Of a stretch of 64,000 bases of DNA, positions 37,315 to 49,432 are shown piece by piece. Every line of letters begins with the position of its first letter. The first letter of the stretch is position 1. Origin of the DNA: Neurospora intermedia (lineage: Eukaryota > Ascomycota > Sordariomycetes > Sordariales > Sordariaceae). Below the pieces are notes generated by a model that was given only the letters and a program-made list of their open reading frames with translations, was not told where the DNA came from and searched no databases. The translations under genes were made by a program, and so were the position numbers. The stretch is from the NCBI GenBank assembly GCA_037102815.1, contig BTPP01000005.1:2480001-2544000 (forward strand), written 5' to 3'.

Positions 37315-38187
37315 GCCGGCATTGCGTACGCAGATGTTGCCAACTTTTTGTTTTCTTTTTGCGCCCTTGAAATGCCGGGAGTTGATATACACTAGTTGTG
37401 AGATGGATGGAATGGACATGTTCTTTTAGTGCAGGGCACAGATGGTCCCTGGATTTTCATTGTTAACGGTGCATCGAGAATGGCTTGGCCCTTCTGGTCT
37501 TTGTCTCAAGCAGTCGCTTTGTAAGTGTCGTGCCAGGAAGGTCCGGAGTTCTGCCTGCATCCGCTTCGAGGTCTGTCCTTCCAGAATTTCGCATCTTCAA
37601 AGATTAGTTACATGTCAACGATGCTTGAAACGATCAAAGTCAATAATTTCAACAGCATGATATTGAGTTCTGATGTTAGTTCAGTACCAACGATTTTTTG
37701 GCTTTTCCCAGTTGCACTTCCAAGAACTTGGTCGGTCGCATCGTTTGAGATGAGTCCTTGATTAGCTAATGTGGGTCGTGCAACAGGCTGGCTGGGTCCC
37801 GTGATTGGTTGAAAGAGACGAAATCGAACGGCATTGTCGGTTTAGCACTCCCGCACAGTGAGCAAGTAAAGGCAAACCAAAAGCGCCTCCCACTTCCAGG
37901 GCAATAATTGACAGGGTTGACCACTTCCTGTTCCGGACTGGTTCTGTGCTCACTGCGACCGGACCATTCATCATCAGTCACTCACAAACCGAAGCCATCT
38001 TCCGACTCGCAACCATCCGTCTTCCAACAACGAGCACCAAGGCAACAAAACAAACTGACTGCAACCTTGCTGGATGCATCTTGCCATATTCTTTCTTTGC
38101 ACTCGTACATATCCACAAACAATCAATCAATTGCAAACAAACCTTTTCGCACCACTCGATGCCGCTTGCTGAACAGTACAGCTAGCC
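37315..38187. other. Intergenic region, no gene recognised
   Basis: Nothing beyond the presumptive promoter and leader of the F-box gene is visible; the last 150 bases are CA-rich, which is usual for fungal leaders. Confidence 0.5.
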
Positions 38188-40902
38188 ATGTCCAAGGTGG
38201 AGGCCCGGCGTGCTTCGGCGCGAAGCCGTACTAGATCATCTGCATTATCGGCGACGGAGGCGTTAGAAGTAGCGGCAGCAGTGGGTGGTGGCCGTAGTCT
38301 GCGGCCACGCCGAGCCGGGAGTCAGGGGGGTGGTGCTGTGGGAGCCGCTGTTGGTGTTGCAATCGGCCGCGGTGCGACATCCAATCTGGGCCCAGCAAGC
38401 CCACTAAGACGAAGCGCTCGCAGCGGGGATTCAGCAGCAGGGGCAGCCCGGAACAGTGGTGGTGGTCCACGTCGTTCGTTCAACGGCCATAGAGGTGACA
38501 ACAACAACAACACTACAAATCACAATATTCGCCCGCGTAGGTCGTCCATCAACTATCGTGAAGACTCTTCCGACGATAGCGACAGTGCCTCCACTACGTC
38601 TGATGAAAGCGACAGTGAAGAAGAAGAAGAAGAGGATGATGGAGAACGAGAGGCAAAGCAACCCGCGCGCAGGTCCGCCATATCAACACGGGGGCGTCCA
38701 TCTCGGACCGAGCTCAACAATAACTCACGAGCAGTGACCTCCTCCGGTCGCCAAGCGCTAGGAAAACGGCGTCGTCCCCGGTCCGGCTTCTTCCATGAAG
38801 ACACCGACGGAGAAGATGACGACATCTTCAACACCGACCAGGAAAGTCCCCCCACTCCTCGCAGGGGCAGACCAGCGGCCACATCCGTAGCCAGAGCCAG
38901 GAAATCGTCAGTTCCACGTACCCCAGAGCGAAAGAGAAGACGAGGTACGCCGGCGACTGCCACCAAGAGACGCACGCCCGCTTCGTCCAGGAAATCTAAA
39001 ATAGACCTTGTCCACTCTGGCAGAGCTGAAGAAGACACTGCCGAAAAGGAACCCAAAGTCATCCCCCCTTGGCAACATCTTCCCTATGAGCTCTGGCTCT
39101 TGATTTTCAAGTTTGCATCCGCCGAGCGTGATCGAGATGCTGTCAACCTTCTCTTATCTGCGAGCCGTCTTTGCAGGGAACTTGCGGAACCAGCCCTGAC
39201 GGCCTTGTATTACTCTCCCCCCTTGCTCACGCGGAAAATGGCACATGGACTCGTGGCGCTCTTGTCCTCGGATTCCTCACAGATGAAGTACCGCTACAGG
39301 TGGAAAGTAAAAAAGTTGCGGATCGATGTTGAGGAGATTGCTTCCAAGACTTATAAAGGGCAACACCTCGACTGGGAAGCCCTTTTCGCCAATGTCCCAC
39401 AGCTCATGTCTATCGACTTCTTCCATGCAAAGGACGATGCCCCATTCCGATCTCTTGAAGCGAGCCTCAGATGGAAATATCCAACTGCATTGTGGAACTT
39501 CCTCAACGGCGGCGACCCTCCAGGAACCAAGCACAAGCCGCTCGAACTTGAGGCCTGGAGATGGAACGGAAGGTTGATGACCCCCGACATGACTTTGCAA
39601 AGTCCTGCCATCATTCACCAAACTCCGGCTTTTTCAAAGCTCAAGAAACTGTGCCTTCAGAACTTCCAGGTTCCTTCAATGCCCCTGCATAACTGGCCAG
39701 CGGTTGTCCAAGAAGATGAAGGCTTCGAAAACTTCTTGATCAGCGGGTTTGCCCATGCCATCAACGTTCTTCCCCAATTGGAGTATCTGTCTATCGAATC
39801 CTCCACCATTGCAAACGACTCCTTGCTCCGTCTTCTTCCCAAAACTTTGAAGACGCTGGAGCTCGTCAACTGCTGGGAAATCACTGCCGATGATTTTTCG
39901 GAATACCTTTTGACCCGTGCCTACCATCTTGAACATCTCTATTTAAAGCATAACCAATCCCTCAGCCTAAGTTTCCTCACTGTCCTGGGCACTGCCTGTC
40001 CACACTTGCAAACGCTGAGCGTAGATCTGAAAACATACAACCACCATGAATTCTACAACGACTCAGACCCCAGCTATGACGAGGTCCTTAGCGTCCAGGA
40101 GGTCCCCGAGTGGCCAGTGAGTCTGCGCACCCTCGAGCTTCAGAACATGCGCAAGTGGTCCGCCGACGCAGCCGAGAACCTCTTCCAGTCCCTGATCAAA
40201 GCCGCTCCCGATCTTCCCGACTTACGCATCATTGATATCAACGCCAAACTCAACATTCCCATCCGCCAGCGTTCCGAAATGCGCGATCGATGGGAAGCCC
40301 GTCTCAAGGGCGTCTTTCTCCGCAAATGGGAAGACCCCAAGCCACCCTTCACACTACGCCCCCCACCAACACCCGCCCCCAACAAGCACAAGCAGATAAT
40401 ACCCACCTTCTCAACGAGCAAACTACCCCCTTCTGCTACCAAACAGTCACGCACCAATAACTGGGTAGCCCAATCCATCGAAGCCCAACAAGGGCCGTCG
40501 TCGTCCTCACTCTCCTCTACCCGCCGAAGCGCCCGCATCGCAGCTTTATCCTCTGGCTTATCATCATCATCATCATCATCCAACGGCGGCACACCCTCGC
40601 CTTCACGCGGCCACAGCGCCCAACGACGCGGCGAACGCGAAGTATCCGTGGCTTCCTCGCTATCATTATCAGCCGAGGCATTATCTCTTTCACCTAGGGA
40701 AGCCAACGTAGCGGGCGAGATTCTCTACCGACATGGCTGGTGCGAGAAGGTGGAGCTGCAGTTGGACAACCAGAAGTTGACGGAGCAGACGTTGACCATG
40801 GAGGATTTTGTGGACGGCAGCGGCGATGATGATGAGGAGGATTCCGAGTGGGATGGGATGGACAGGGATGATGATTATGGTGGTGGGGGGTATGCTTGGT
40901 GA
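38188..40902 (+). CDS. F-box protein with leucine-rich-repeat-like region
   Basis: Predicted substrate receptor of an SCF (Skp1-cullin-F-box) ubiquitin ligase. Single exon, 904 residues. Residues 1-290 are disordered: Arg/Ser/Gly-rich, with an acidic run EEEEEEDDGE and several basic patches (KRRRGTPA) that could direct it to the nucleus. The F-box starts at about residue 292 with PWQHLPYELWLLIFKFAS, a close fit to the LP.E....I consensus. The following 300 residues contain leucine-rich-repeat-like strands (LEYLSIESS, LKTLELVNCWEIT, LEHLYLKHN, LQTLSVDL, about residues 530-615). The C-terminal part is again low complexity (Ser runs) and ends in an acidic Asp/Gly tail. The substrate is unknown. 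Ser and Asp/Glu trinucleotide tracts may be length-variable. Confidence 0.85.
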   Translation: MSKVEARRASARSRTRSSALSATEALEVAAAVGGGRSLRPRRAGSQGGGAVGAAVGVAIGRGATSNLGPASPLRRSARSGDSAAGAARNSGGGPRRSFNGHRGDNNNNTTNHNIRPRRSSINYREDSSDDSDSASTTSDESDSEEEEEEDDGEREAKQPARRSAISTRGRPSRTELNNNSRAVTSSGRQALGKRRRPRSGFFHEDTDGEDDDIFNTDQESPPTPRRGRPAATSVARARKSSVPRTPERKRRRGTPATATKRRTPASSRKSKIDLVHSGRAEEDTAEKEPKVIPPWQHLPYELWLLIFKFASAERDRDAVNLLLSASRLCRELAEPALTALYYSPPLLTRKMAHGLVALLSSDSSQMKYRYRWKVKKLRIDVEEIASKTYKGQHLDWEALFANVPQLMSIDFFHAKDDAPFRSLEASLRWKYPTALWNFLNGGDPPGTKHKPLELEAWRWNGRLMTPDMTLQSPAIIHQTPAFSKLKKLCLQNFQVPSMPLHNWPAVVQEDEGFENFLISGFAHAINVLPQLEYLSIESSTIANDSLLRLLPKTLKTLELVNCWEITADDFSEYLLTRAYHLEHLYLKHNQSLSLSFLTVLGTACPHLQTLSVDLKTYNHHEFYNDSDPSYDEVLSVQEVPEWPVSLRTLELQNMRKWSADAAENLFQSLIKAAPDLPDLRIIDINAKLNIPIRQRSEMRDRWEARLKGVFLRKWEDPKPPFTLRPPPTPAPNKHKQIIPTFSTSKLPPSATKQSRTNNWVAQSIEAQQGPSSSSLSSTRRSARIAALSSGLSSSSSSSNGGTPSPSRGHSAQRRGEREVSVASSLSLSAEALSLSPREANVAGEILYRHGWCEKVELQLDNQKLTEQTLTMEDFVDGSGDDDEEDSEWDGMDRDDDYGGGGYAW

Positions 40903-42783
40903 TACATATTGATTTTTCGCTACTGACTGGTTGGTTTGGTTGGTTGGTTGGGTAAAGGAAACTGCCCGGAACTGAATGGGCCTCTTACACACACACTACA
41001 CGGGATTCATGACTTGGGGGTTTGGCTACCTTGATTATTTGCTTTCCATATCATATCCTCTGGCGCTCGGTGCTTGCTGGAGGGATTATTCATTTGCTTT
41101 TTTTTTCTTTTCTTTTTTCTTTTTCTTCCTGAAGAAAGATTGATCCGTCCAGCTTTCACTACTACCTAGGGCATACATACAATGGCGCTCACTGTCTTGT
41201 TTGTTTAATTTAATCTTGTACGCCTTTTCGACAAGGCCCTTTTTGATTCCATATTAGTCGTGGGAAAGACCGTTCCTTTTTTTTCGCTTTCAAGGACGGA
41301 CCAGACTAGCCAGCCTACATTATGGTAGCTGGTTGCGAAGTACCATACTACCTACAACATTGTAATTGTCGCGCATACACCATACACACTAGTGGTGATC
41401 TGGCAACAACAGAAGATATCTTTCTTTAACGCTCACAAGCAATGCCAATTTTAGCTCACTGGGCTTGAATCTCAGCAGCTGCCCGGTCTTGATTAGTCCT
41501 TCAACCATACGTTCCGTACACCTCTACTTTCTTGACCTTTTGCTCTACACCTCTACTCTCTTGTCTATCTTGCTCTACAGATCTTGCTCCCCTCCTTTAC
41601 CTCTTTTTGCTTTCCACTTGCGCCCCCCTGGCTCTTTCCTCTTATTCGCTTTCATTACTGTATGGGGCTCACTTGACGGGTATGATCAATACACAAAGAC
41701 GAAGGGACAAGTTGAAGGCGCTTGCTTGCAGGATCGGTATCAGTCTGTCAACACATCCTACGATATTATGGCGGCAGTAGCGACAAAGATCACATCGATA
41801 GGAGGCACGACGGGACAACGGGACAACGGGACAGCAGGGCAACAAGAGGGATGGTGGATATAAGTTGAATCGATATCTTGTGTTGCTACCTAGGTATGGA
41901 AGGTAGATGGGCCGTGGATATGGTACAGACTGGAGTGGTATAAGTATCGAATAAATAGGACATGCGCGAAACTGGAGCCGTATATGTACCCAGGTATGGA
42001 CCATATATAGGTATGCATATGTAGTAATGGGAAGGTGGATGGATATTTCCTAGGTCAATTGAAATGTACTTGTCAAGATCCAGTTATCATGCATGATTCG
42101 TGTGTCAATGTTTGGTACGGTAAGTACACTATGTAGGTAGACAGTGAGAAAGGAACTACACGTGTAAGACGACGACGGTGATTGGCTGTAGCGGAAAAGC
42201 TTGAGTTGGAAAGCTTATTTTGACGACCCCCATGTCCAACTTAACTTTAACGAATCAATCGGGTACCTTACTGACAGTATTTCCCTTTGTCATGAGGCGA
42301 GCTGTCTTCATCAAGTAATCATTTGCTCGTCTTTTCTTTGATTGAGTCTCCAAGATCTACTGCTCTGGTAAATACATGCCCTGATGTACTGAGAGGCAAG
42401 CTGCGGTGAGGATTATATGCAGAGGTATGCTCCTGTCCCGCGAGAGCAATGCTCTGCAGCTTCTATTATGCAGACAATCTCCCCTGCCATGTCCTGCCAA
42501 ATCGTTCATGCTGTAAGCATCGCACCAAGCGTCTTTCCGGAATGCCTTCTTGCCTCCTTAGGATAAGGGAATAAGAGGCTCCTTGTTTTGTTAATTTTCA
42601 GTTACCCGGTAGAAGGTGATTTGTGGATTGTCGAGCTAGAATAAGGCAGTATCATGTGTATCAACATTTCCTGACACTAGTCACCATTAGAAGGAAAGCA
42701 TCCCACATTAGTACCACAAAAATACTTTCAAGTCCAATGACACCACAAGAAAACCCAAGTCGTAAAAATCATGAAAGTCCAGA
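40903..42783. other. Intergenic region, no gene recognised
   Basis: Contains T/C-rich tracts (about 41098-41130), a GGACAACG-type short repeat near 41815-41840, and several CTAGGTAGGT/TAGGTATG-like motifs around 41880-42020. No coding region is supported. Confidence 0.45.
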
Positions 42784-45293
42784 TCATAGCATCTCTCCCT
42801 CTCTCGGTTTCCGAGCATGAACAACGCCATTTACATCCGAAATAGCAAAACCGAGCAAGCCCGTACCGTCAAGCACTCCATACTGCACCACTGGCTCCTT
42901 GGTTGTCGTGCCATTCACTCCGTCACTAGCAGCCTCTGCTCTTTGACAGATCGACTCAAGTACTTTCTCAGCCGAGGCATTACTGCTGCAGCTAGCAAGG
43001 AGCGAGGCCAGCTGATGTTGTCTTTCCTTCAGTTCGGAAATAGAGTCGCCGCTGCTGTTTGACCGAGGCGACGACGAGGGCGGTGGCAACCGGAGAAGGA
43101 ACGAGTTGGCCAGCTCGAATGGGCTTAGGGAAAAGTCTCTCCCGAGTGTTGTCCAACCTCTAAATAGAGAGAGGGTTGAAATGGGACCGAGAAGACTGAC
43201 CACTACCGCTAGGGCAAGGGCTGGCTTGTTGACGGCGTACTCGGTACGGCGCTGATGGCTGGTGTAGTCAACCTTCTGCACAAAGGCTGGGTTGTCTTCT
43301 GTCCTGCCACCTGCCGCCGCAGCAGCCTCGTGTTTCCCAATCGCCTCACGGATGGACAGGCGCAAGGCCAGCTCTCGAAAACCATTCAGAATATCATTCG
43401 TAGGATCGTCGAAACTTGGACCGCATGCGCTTTGGTTGTTAGAATTTTGTTCGTACAAGAAAGATGTTGCTCCTCTGTACTCAATCAAAGTCCGAATTTG
43501 GCCTTTCGGGTTATTTGGATCCTGTGCCGTGGATTTCCAAGTCATCCAGGTGCCCGTCGGCTCACCGAAGACGAAGTTATCCCAGGCCACGGCTAGGACC
43601 GTCTCGGCGCCCCAAAAATGATTAGCTATTTGCCCAAAGTACCAAAGTTTCCAATCTGCACGGCCTTGGTTTTTCGACGACAGATCTCTAAGACTCGTCA
43701 GTGAAACGGCAGCTGCAGCCAGGTTCAACGCTCGAAAAGGTAGACAACTCAGGCCTCATTCTCATGGGAACATACGTACAGCAGCTGGACAACACTGTCG
43801 TTCCGCCAGTCGCTTGTTCGAAAGGTAGCTTTTTGCCCGTGCAGGGACAACTCATACTCAACAGTTGAGGGATATAGATGATATGTCGTTGAGATTAGGT
43901 TAGCAACGCAATCATACGAGGCCTTCCGAAGGATATCAACCTCAATATATCTGTTGTCATTACTGGCACTGGCTGTAACATTGAAAATACGGTCCACGGT
44001 GTAGGTGCCATATTTGTTGGGTGATGGGCGCTCCAAAAAGTTATGTAAGTTTGCTTGGTTGGCTGTGTTCACGTATTTGAATCCAAACCCCTGGCGAGAT
44101 ACCACATATGTAAATTAGCCTTAACTCCCTCGAGGCCCGACCTCTGCTGATCAGTCGGGTATCTGTACTTACCTTAACACTCAAGGAACAATTGTTGCAA
44201 TCTGGCCCGGGAATGTGGATGGGATTCCTGGCCTGATACTCTCTCATTACGTCTGAGAACATTCGCTTGAACTTGGGAGTATCAAAGGACTGTGACTCCC
44301 AAACCTCCGCAGTGGGTAGAACTTGAAGACCAATAGTACCCTGGAGCTCTGAATCAATGGATTGTATGTAGGAGCCTTTTTGTATAAGAGGGCCCCGAAG
44401 GAAGGACGTTGTGGCCACGAGGATCGATACTTGAATACGGTTGAATCAGTTTACCACAAATCAAGCGCAGACTTGTGTATAGTGTGGGAGGCGAGTACGT
44501 AAATGAAGATAAACTCACCAACACTGACGCGGCGAACCCTTTTTCGCACCAAGGATTTGAGATACCCAAAGACTCGTGGCTGCCTCCCAGTTATAGTGGA
44601 GATTGGACACAGGCATGTTGCCTTTGAGTGCTTGTATCCAGAAGAAGGACACCCATCCCTGAACGTAGGCAAACATCATCAAAGAATTTGCAGCAGTTGA
44701 AGTGAAAGCCAAGAGCTGACCAGGCTGCATGCGATTCGAACCATCCCAATCGCTGACCAGCTGGCCCTGGCTGTTGAAGATAACGTAAATGGCCAAAACA
44801 GTACCTGGCAGCTTCAATCAGTACATGTATACCCCAAGTACTGAGGAGATTTTGTACTCACAAGCCAGACTCAGGAGCAAAGGAGCATAACCGAGATATA
44901 GGACACGTCTAGAGCGTTCTGGTTGCCAAGGACAATCATGATTGATGTTTTCGAGCCCCCTCAGAGATGGGCCAGTTCTCTCCAAATCCGGGAAACGTCG
45001 AGAATCTGTAAGTCCCGGTCGATTTTGGAGCGGTACATTCTCCTCCAACATGTGGACACTAGAGGGCAAATGCTGTGGGGAATCATCAACATGGTGATTC
45101 CAGTCGTGACGATCGTGACTCCTGTAGAAAGTAGTTCCTCTGGATGAATCCATAGGGCAGATTGATCGTCAGCCAAAATGAGTGAGGAATAATAGACTTG
45201 AAATAATGCAATGATGAAAATAACAAGTGAAGAACCGGGAAGAAGTGTGCAGACCAGAGAGGCGACGAGACACCAAGAAATGGGATGTTTCAC
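42784..45293 (-). CDS. Multi-exon integral membrane protein with two frame breaks (possible pseudogene)
   Basis: Uncharacterised fungal membrane protein. The N-terminal exon encodes two or three membrane segments (SSLVIFIIALFQVYYSSL; STGVTIVTTGITMLMI). More segments follow near 44850-44560 (YAPLLLSLACTVLAIYVIF). A large outside domain comes next (GLQVLPTAEVWESQSF; NPIHIPGPDCNNCSLSVK; GFGFKYVNTANQ). A last membrane segment (ALALAVVVSLLGPISTL) precedes a tail with FSLSPFELANSFL. Well-supported introns are 44805-44861, 44430-44518, 44091-44172 and about 43688-43779. Two joins do not keep frame with standard splicing: near 44965 (frame ending WRELAHL-stop, next frame starting RGLENIN) and near 44575 (...AATSLW then YLKSLVRKRVRR). 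Either indels, sequencing errors or unrecognised introns are responsible. The first in-frame ATG is not identified; 45293 is only the limit of visible homology-like sequence. The family is known to me only as hypothetical proteins. Confidence 0.6.
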
Positions 45294-48115
45294 GCGCCCT
45301 TGGATAGAATATATCTACATCTCCAACTCACGCAGACATTCATGAACACAAGCAGGTAGCTACACAACCCAGTTGTTTGCAGCCTACCTCAAAGTCAGCT
45401 TGTCTGTCGCATATGATGGCTTAGCCGTGTAACACACCTTTTGCTGTTTGTGTGGGCCAGATACACCATAAATAGGCGAGGCTCGGCTCAAGGAGGTTCA
45501 GCTTTTCACTAGATGGGTCGCAAGAAAAACACGCAGATACTTAGCCCAACACTTCGCAACGGCCATTATTGGATAGGCAATACACCCGTAAATTGTACTT
45601 GGTGGGCTTTTAGATGGCACGACATTGATGCACGTTCTGGCCGGGCCTAGGCTCATTAGTCTTCCACTCTTCTACACAGACACTATCAGTACCAACGCAC
45701 CTTTGCGGATCTCCCCTTCGGGTCTCCAATTGCCTCCAAAACTCAACAGCTGAAAATTTGGGAGAAAAGAGGCGTGTCGAGACCATAAAAGTAGCATCGC
45801 CATCGGCTGCAAAAACCCGAGGCCTTATCTTCGCCGTTTCTCCGCGGAAGTGTTGTTTCTGCCTAGTCTTGGTGGCGGTTGAGCTCACGGGACCATTGAC
45901 GTTTTGTCTATCCAGTTGCCAGATTGATGTTCCTGAACTTGGGGTATGTATCTGGTGCGATCAATTCATGCTTCCTTTGTGTCTCGGAGAGTTGAACGGG
46001 TAGCGAGAGAGCGACCGGTCTGTTGACCTTATGTACCTACTTATACAAAAGCGCAAGATCTTTTGGAGCTAGTATCAAGGCCACGGAATGGCTAGCAAAA
46101 TTCAACAAGATGGGATTCGATAATGTGCGTAGACATCTTGCTTTCGGGATTAGACGACTTGCGTTGTTCCCCCGACAGCCATTGAAATTCAATGGCACGA
46201 CCGTGTGGGACCCGATTCGATATCGTAGCAGAGCCTGACCGCACGGTCGAGAACCCAGAAGGCTCCCGAAAACAAGCATACCCGCTGTTTAGGAGCATGT
46301 ATATTCCTATTCAGTCGAATGGTGACTTTGGCTTACAATTTGACATCAGTTGGGCAGCGAGTCGGCTTGAAGGCGTAGTTGCTGTTGTTGTCGGGGAATA
46401 CATCGGAATTCCGTTGTGGTTCGAGGCCTTTTGATGACCCTTTGGTCGTCAATGTTTGGTAGGCTAGACTGCCAAAAGGCTAGAAGCCCCGGAAGACCCC
46501 ATTTCCGTAGCCCGTCTAGGCAAGCCACAACGCCCCAGCTGCACGTTAGAGGGCATCTAATCCTGCCCAATTATCGCAGCAAACATTGCGCTGCTGAGGT
46601 CAGTCGGCCTTGCCAGAGTCAGCGTCGGCAGCGTTATAACCCCCAACCGTAGAGTCTTGTCGACCATTGCCACCATGGCGGTGCCGTTCACACTGATGAC
46701 CTTGTTGGCATTGACAGCTTTGTTGGCGGCCCTTCTTGGCATTGGAGGCGCTGTTGGCGTTGACGGCGTTGACGGTCTTGATGATGACCGGCCCGGATTA
46801 ATTAGGCGCTGCCAGCCGCTCAAGTGCTTCGATGGCCTCCTCTAGCTCGCGAAGACTGGGCATGAGCGAGAAATACTAATGTTGGGTGAGCGAACGCTGG
46901 GTGCTAGCCATGCTGAGAGCGTAGGGAGGCTGAAACATGTACTCAGTAGCCAGAATTCTAGAGTGAAGCCTCAAAGAAGCATAGAGTGTTGTTCGGTGGC
47001 CGGCGGGACAGCGTTTACGAAGGCGTGTAACGGCGGAGGTTGAAGCTGGACACACGCTGGTTAGCAGACGTCGGCTATCCGGTTGTTACAATGACTTACA
47101 AAGAGTCGGACATAGTGCTGCCACTGGTGAACCCCAGACAGGCCAGCCTAGCTTGAAGGTACGGTTGCTGTTGAGCTCGGAAGCGCGGTTGTTGTCGGCT
47201 CTGAAGCGAACATGTATGCTGTTGAGGCTGAAACCCTTCTGATTTGTCTCAAGGATGTCAGTGTTTGGTGGATCGAATGCAGTGACATGAACTGAACACT
47301 TGTCGTGGACAGGAGAGCGGCGTCACCGTCGAGCAACCAGAGGAACTGACATGACTTGGACGTCCAATTTCTTGTTCATAGGGGAAGAGACCATATAGTG
47401 GTGGAAGACGAAAGAAATTTCGAACAGTTTTCTGAAAGCTCCTTCCCTTCCTGTGACATATGACAACTTCAAATTTCCCTGCTTTCGGAAGGAGTGTTTG
47501 TCGAGATACGGTTCAAGGAAATGCCGTGTTACGGGGGATTGAGCAGTTCGCCGTTTCGTCGTGGATGACGAGTGGTGAATCAAACCACCAATCTCTCTGT
47601 CCGTCTTAGTCGACATTTAACAGTCCCTATATTGCAATTTCCGTTTTTCTCTGGACTGGAGGTCCTTTGACCACAATCCGTCAATATCTTTTTCCTTAAG
47701 AACACCAACAAACAAACATGTCACAAACTTCCTGGTTCGGGAATCACTTCTGGGGGCGAAGGCTACGGCCGTCTGCTCGGGCAATCAGTCCCTTCGCCCA
47801 ACGATGCTCTCAAAACGCCTCGCGTTGCTACTCGAGCAAACAGGATCAAGCCCATCGTTTGTTATAGGCAGGGACGTAACCCTCGGTTAGGGCTAAAATG
47901 TGAGCCGTTGGCCCGCCGCGGAAACCGTACCAGTGGATTCTGCTCGTCTTGAGTCCAAGTGCCCAGGTGGCCTTTTTGGGGGTGCTGATAGAACCAAGCG
48001 TTTTTCCTTTGCTCCATCAGGAAACTAAATGATGGCTTCGCACTACAGTTGTTCCCACGACACCAGGGTGATTTCTTTGATTGCGATGATTTACCTTAGT
48101 CCTCTGACATTCTCC
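45294..48115. other. Gene-poor region with no intact gene recognised
   Basis: Start of the relic-rich right third. Short frames on both strands lack recognisable domains. A minus-strand piece at about 46808-46865 would encode LRELEEAIEALERLAAPN followed by a stop, which looks like the helical C-terminal end of a lost protein. Confidence 0.4.
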
Positions 48116-48371
48116 TACCGTATAAACTCGAGAAACTGGCAACCGTCAATCTCCTCTTTGAGCGCCGGGCAGGGCACAACGCAGCGCCCTGTAAGCCAGC
48201 ATATATCGGTAGATGTGTCTATGCAGTTAGTAAACACTTGAAACATTGTCCATCACTATAACTTGCGTGCGTTACAATGCACAGGATCGGGCTTGCCCTC
48301 CACAGATCTGCCCCCTGCCCGGCGCTCAAAGAGGAGATTGACGGTTGCCAGTTTCTCGAGTTCATACGGTA
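48116..48371. repeat. 59-bp inverted repeat with 138-bp spacer
   Basis: 48116-48174 is the reverse complement of 48313-48371 with one mismatch. The arm has good coding codons in one frame (YELEKLATVNLLFERRAG). The right arm overlaps the downstream end of the first helicase Q-motif fragment, so the left arm appears to be an inverted duplicate of part of that relic. The 138-base spacer has no recognised function. The arms could form a long hairpin. Confidence 0.85.
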
Positions 48372-48569
48372 CCACAGGACGGTTGCGGGGATACAGTAGC
48401 GCTGAATGGGGGTGGGCATATCGTAGCCCGCAAGCTCGACGTTGCAGACAACGGCTGGGTGCGGGTCAGCTGTTCTGAAAGAGTCGATGGGTTCGGCATG
48501 AGCAGGTTACTCTTGGACAAGCTGGGGCTCAGCGATGGTAGAGAAGTTGATTTGGGGGAAGTCCTTGAC
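48363..48569 (-). pseudogene. DEAD-box helicase fragment A (Q-motif region)
   Basis: The minus strand encodes, in one frame, FPQINFSTIAEP, an in-frame TAA, then PIDSFRTADPHPAVV and CNVELAGYDMPTPIQRYCIP. The last part is a near-perfect DEAD-box Q-motif (F........L..N....Y..PTPIQ...IPA) of the DED1/vasa subfamily. Motif I (AxTGSGKT), which should follow within about 20 residues, is absent: the sequence runs into the inverted-repeat arm. A stop and a missing catalytic core make it a fragment. Confidence 0.75.
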
Positions 48570-48705
48570 TATTGAGTGTGGTCAGTTGAGGGGACCAAGT
48601 GCAATTCTTGCAAGTTCTCTCAGGGCAGTCAGTGGCCTTGTAAATTGGTCTCGGTTGGTGCATCGGCCAGATGCCCAATGCCATGCGCATCTCGTGCCGC
48701 ATCAT

Positions 48706-49190
48706 ATGAAGAAGCAGGCTTGCTTTGATCTCCTCAACTTGGTGTCTGCAGGCCGCGTCATCTCGAGTGCAAGGATGGCCGCAAGACCTAGTCTCCGGAC
48801 ACCTTTCGTGACAGCCGCCAGCGCTTTCAAATCAATCAATTCTCTAGTTTCTTGACTCATATCTCGTTCCATGGATCGTTGCGCCAACAGACGTATCGCA
48901 GATGAGCTTGACGAGTTCAAGTTCATCAAGATGATGCCTCGTGTCAAAACGCATGGTGAGAGAACCCAGAGAGAGCGTGACGTTGCGCCGTGCGTCTTCT
49001 GTGCCGAAAAGTGTCCCATCATGATGACCATCGCTTCTACCACTGCTCGCGGTACTGGTGTCCGGTGCGCAACGTTTTGCATGTCATCAACTTCGATTTG
49101 CCGTTCTTCGCCCTTCTTTTCATGGTGACAGCATAGGAGATACTTCGGGCTACGGGAAACCTTGGACAGGTTCTGTCGATATCGGAGAAA
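48706..49190 (+). pseudogene. DEAD-box helicase fragment B (C-terminal domain)
   Basis: On the opposite strand to fragment A. MKKQACFDLLNLVSAGRV (48706) corresponds to the region leading to motif IV (MKKQALLDLL..PGRTLIF). NRRIADELDEFKF (about 48886) corresponds to SKR.ADELD.FL. HGERTQRERD (about 48952) is the conserved HG.R.Q.ER motif. KCPIMMTIASTTARGTGVR (about 49009) is a damaged motif V (ATDVTARGLDI), and RNVLHVINFDLPF is readable in another frame at about 49064. A mangled motif VI (HRIGRTGR) may lie at about 49125-49165. About 100 bases of unrelated sequence sit between the first two blocks, and the frame changes at least twice. Confidence 0.75.
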
Positions 49191-49432
49191 AGGTTAGTGT
49201 ATTGTCGAGAGGCCGTCATTTCATCCAGTGTTTGTCATACTCGGCATTCCGCGGTGGACTCTAATAATGATTTACGTCCCGCAGAATATGTCTTCGCTTT
49301 GGCTGAAGTCTGGAGGACTGGTATGAAGTACCCTTGACCCTAGCCGCAACAGTGATCGGCCAGGCAGCCAACCATGGCATTGACTCTGAAATTAACCGAC
49401 TTTGTCATCATGTAATAGACGTAGTGAATGTC

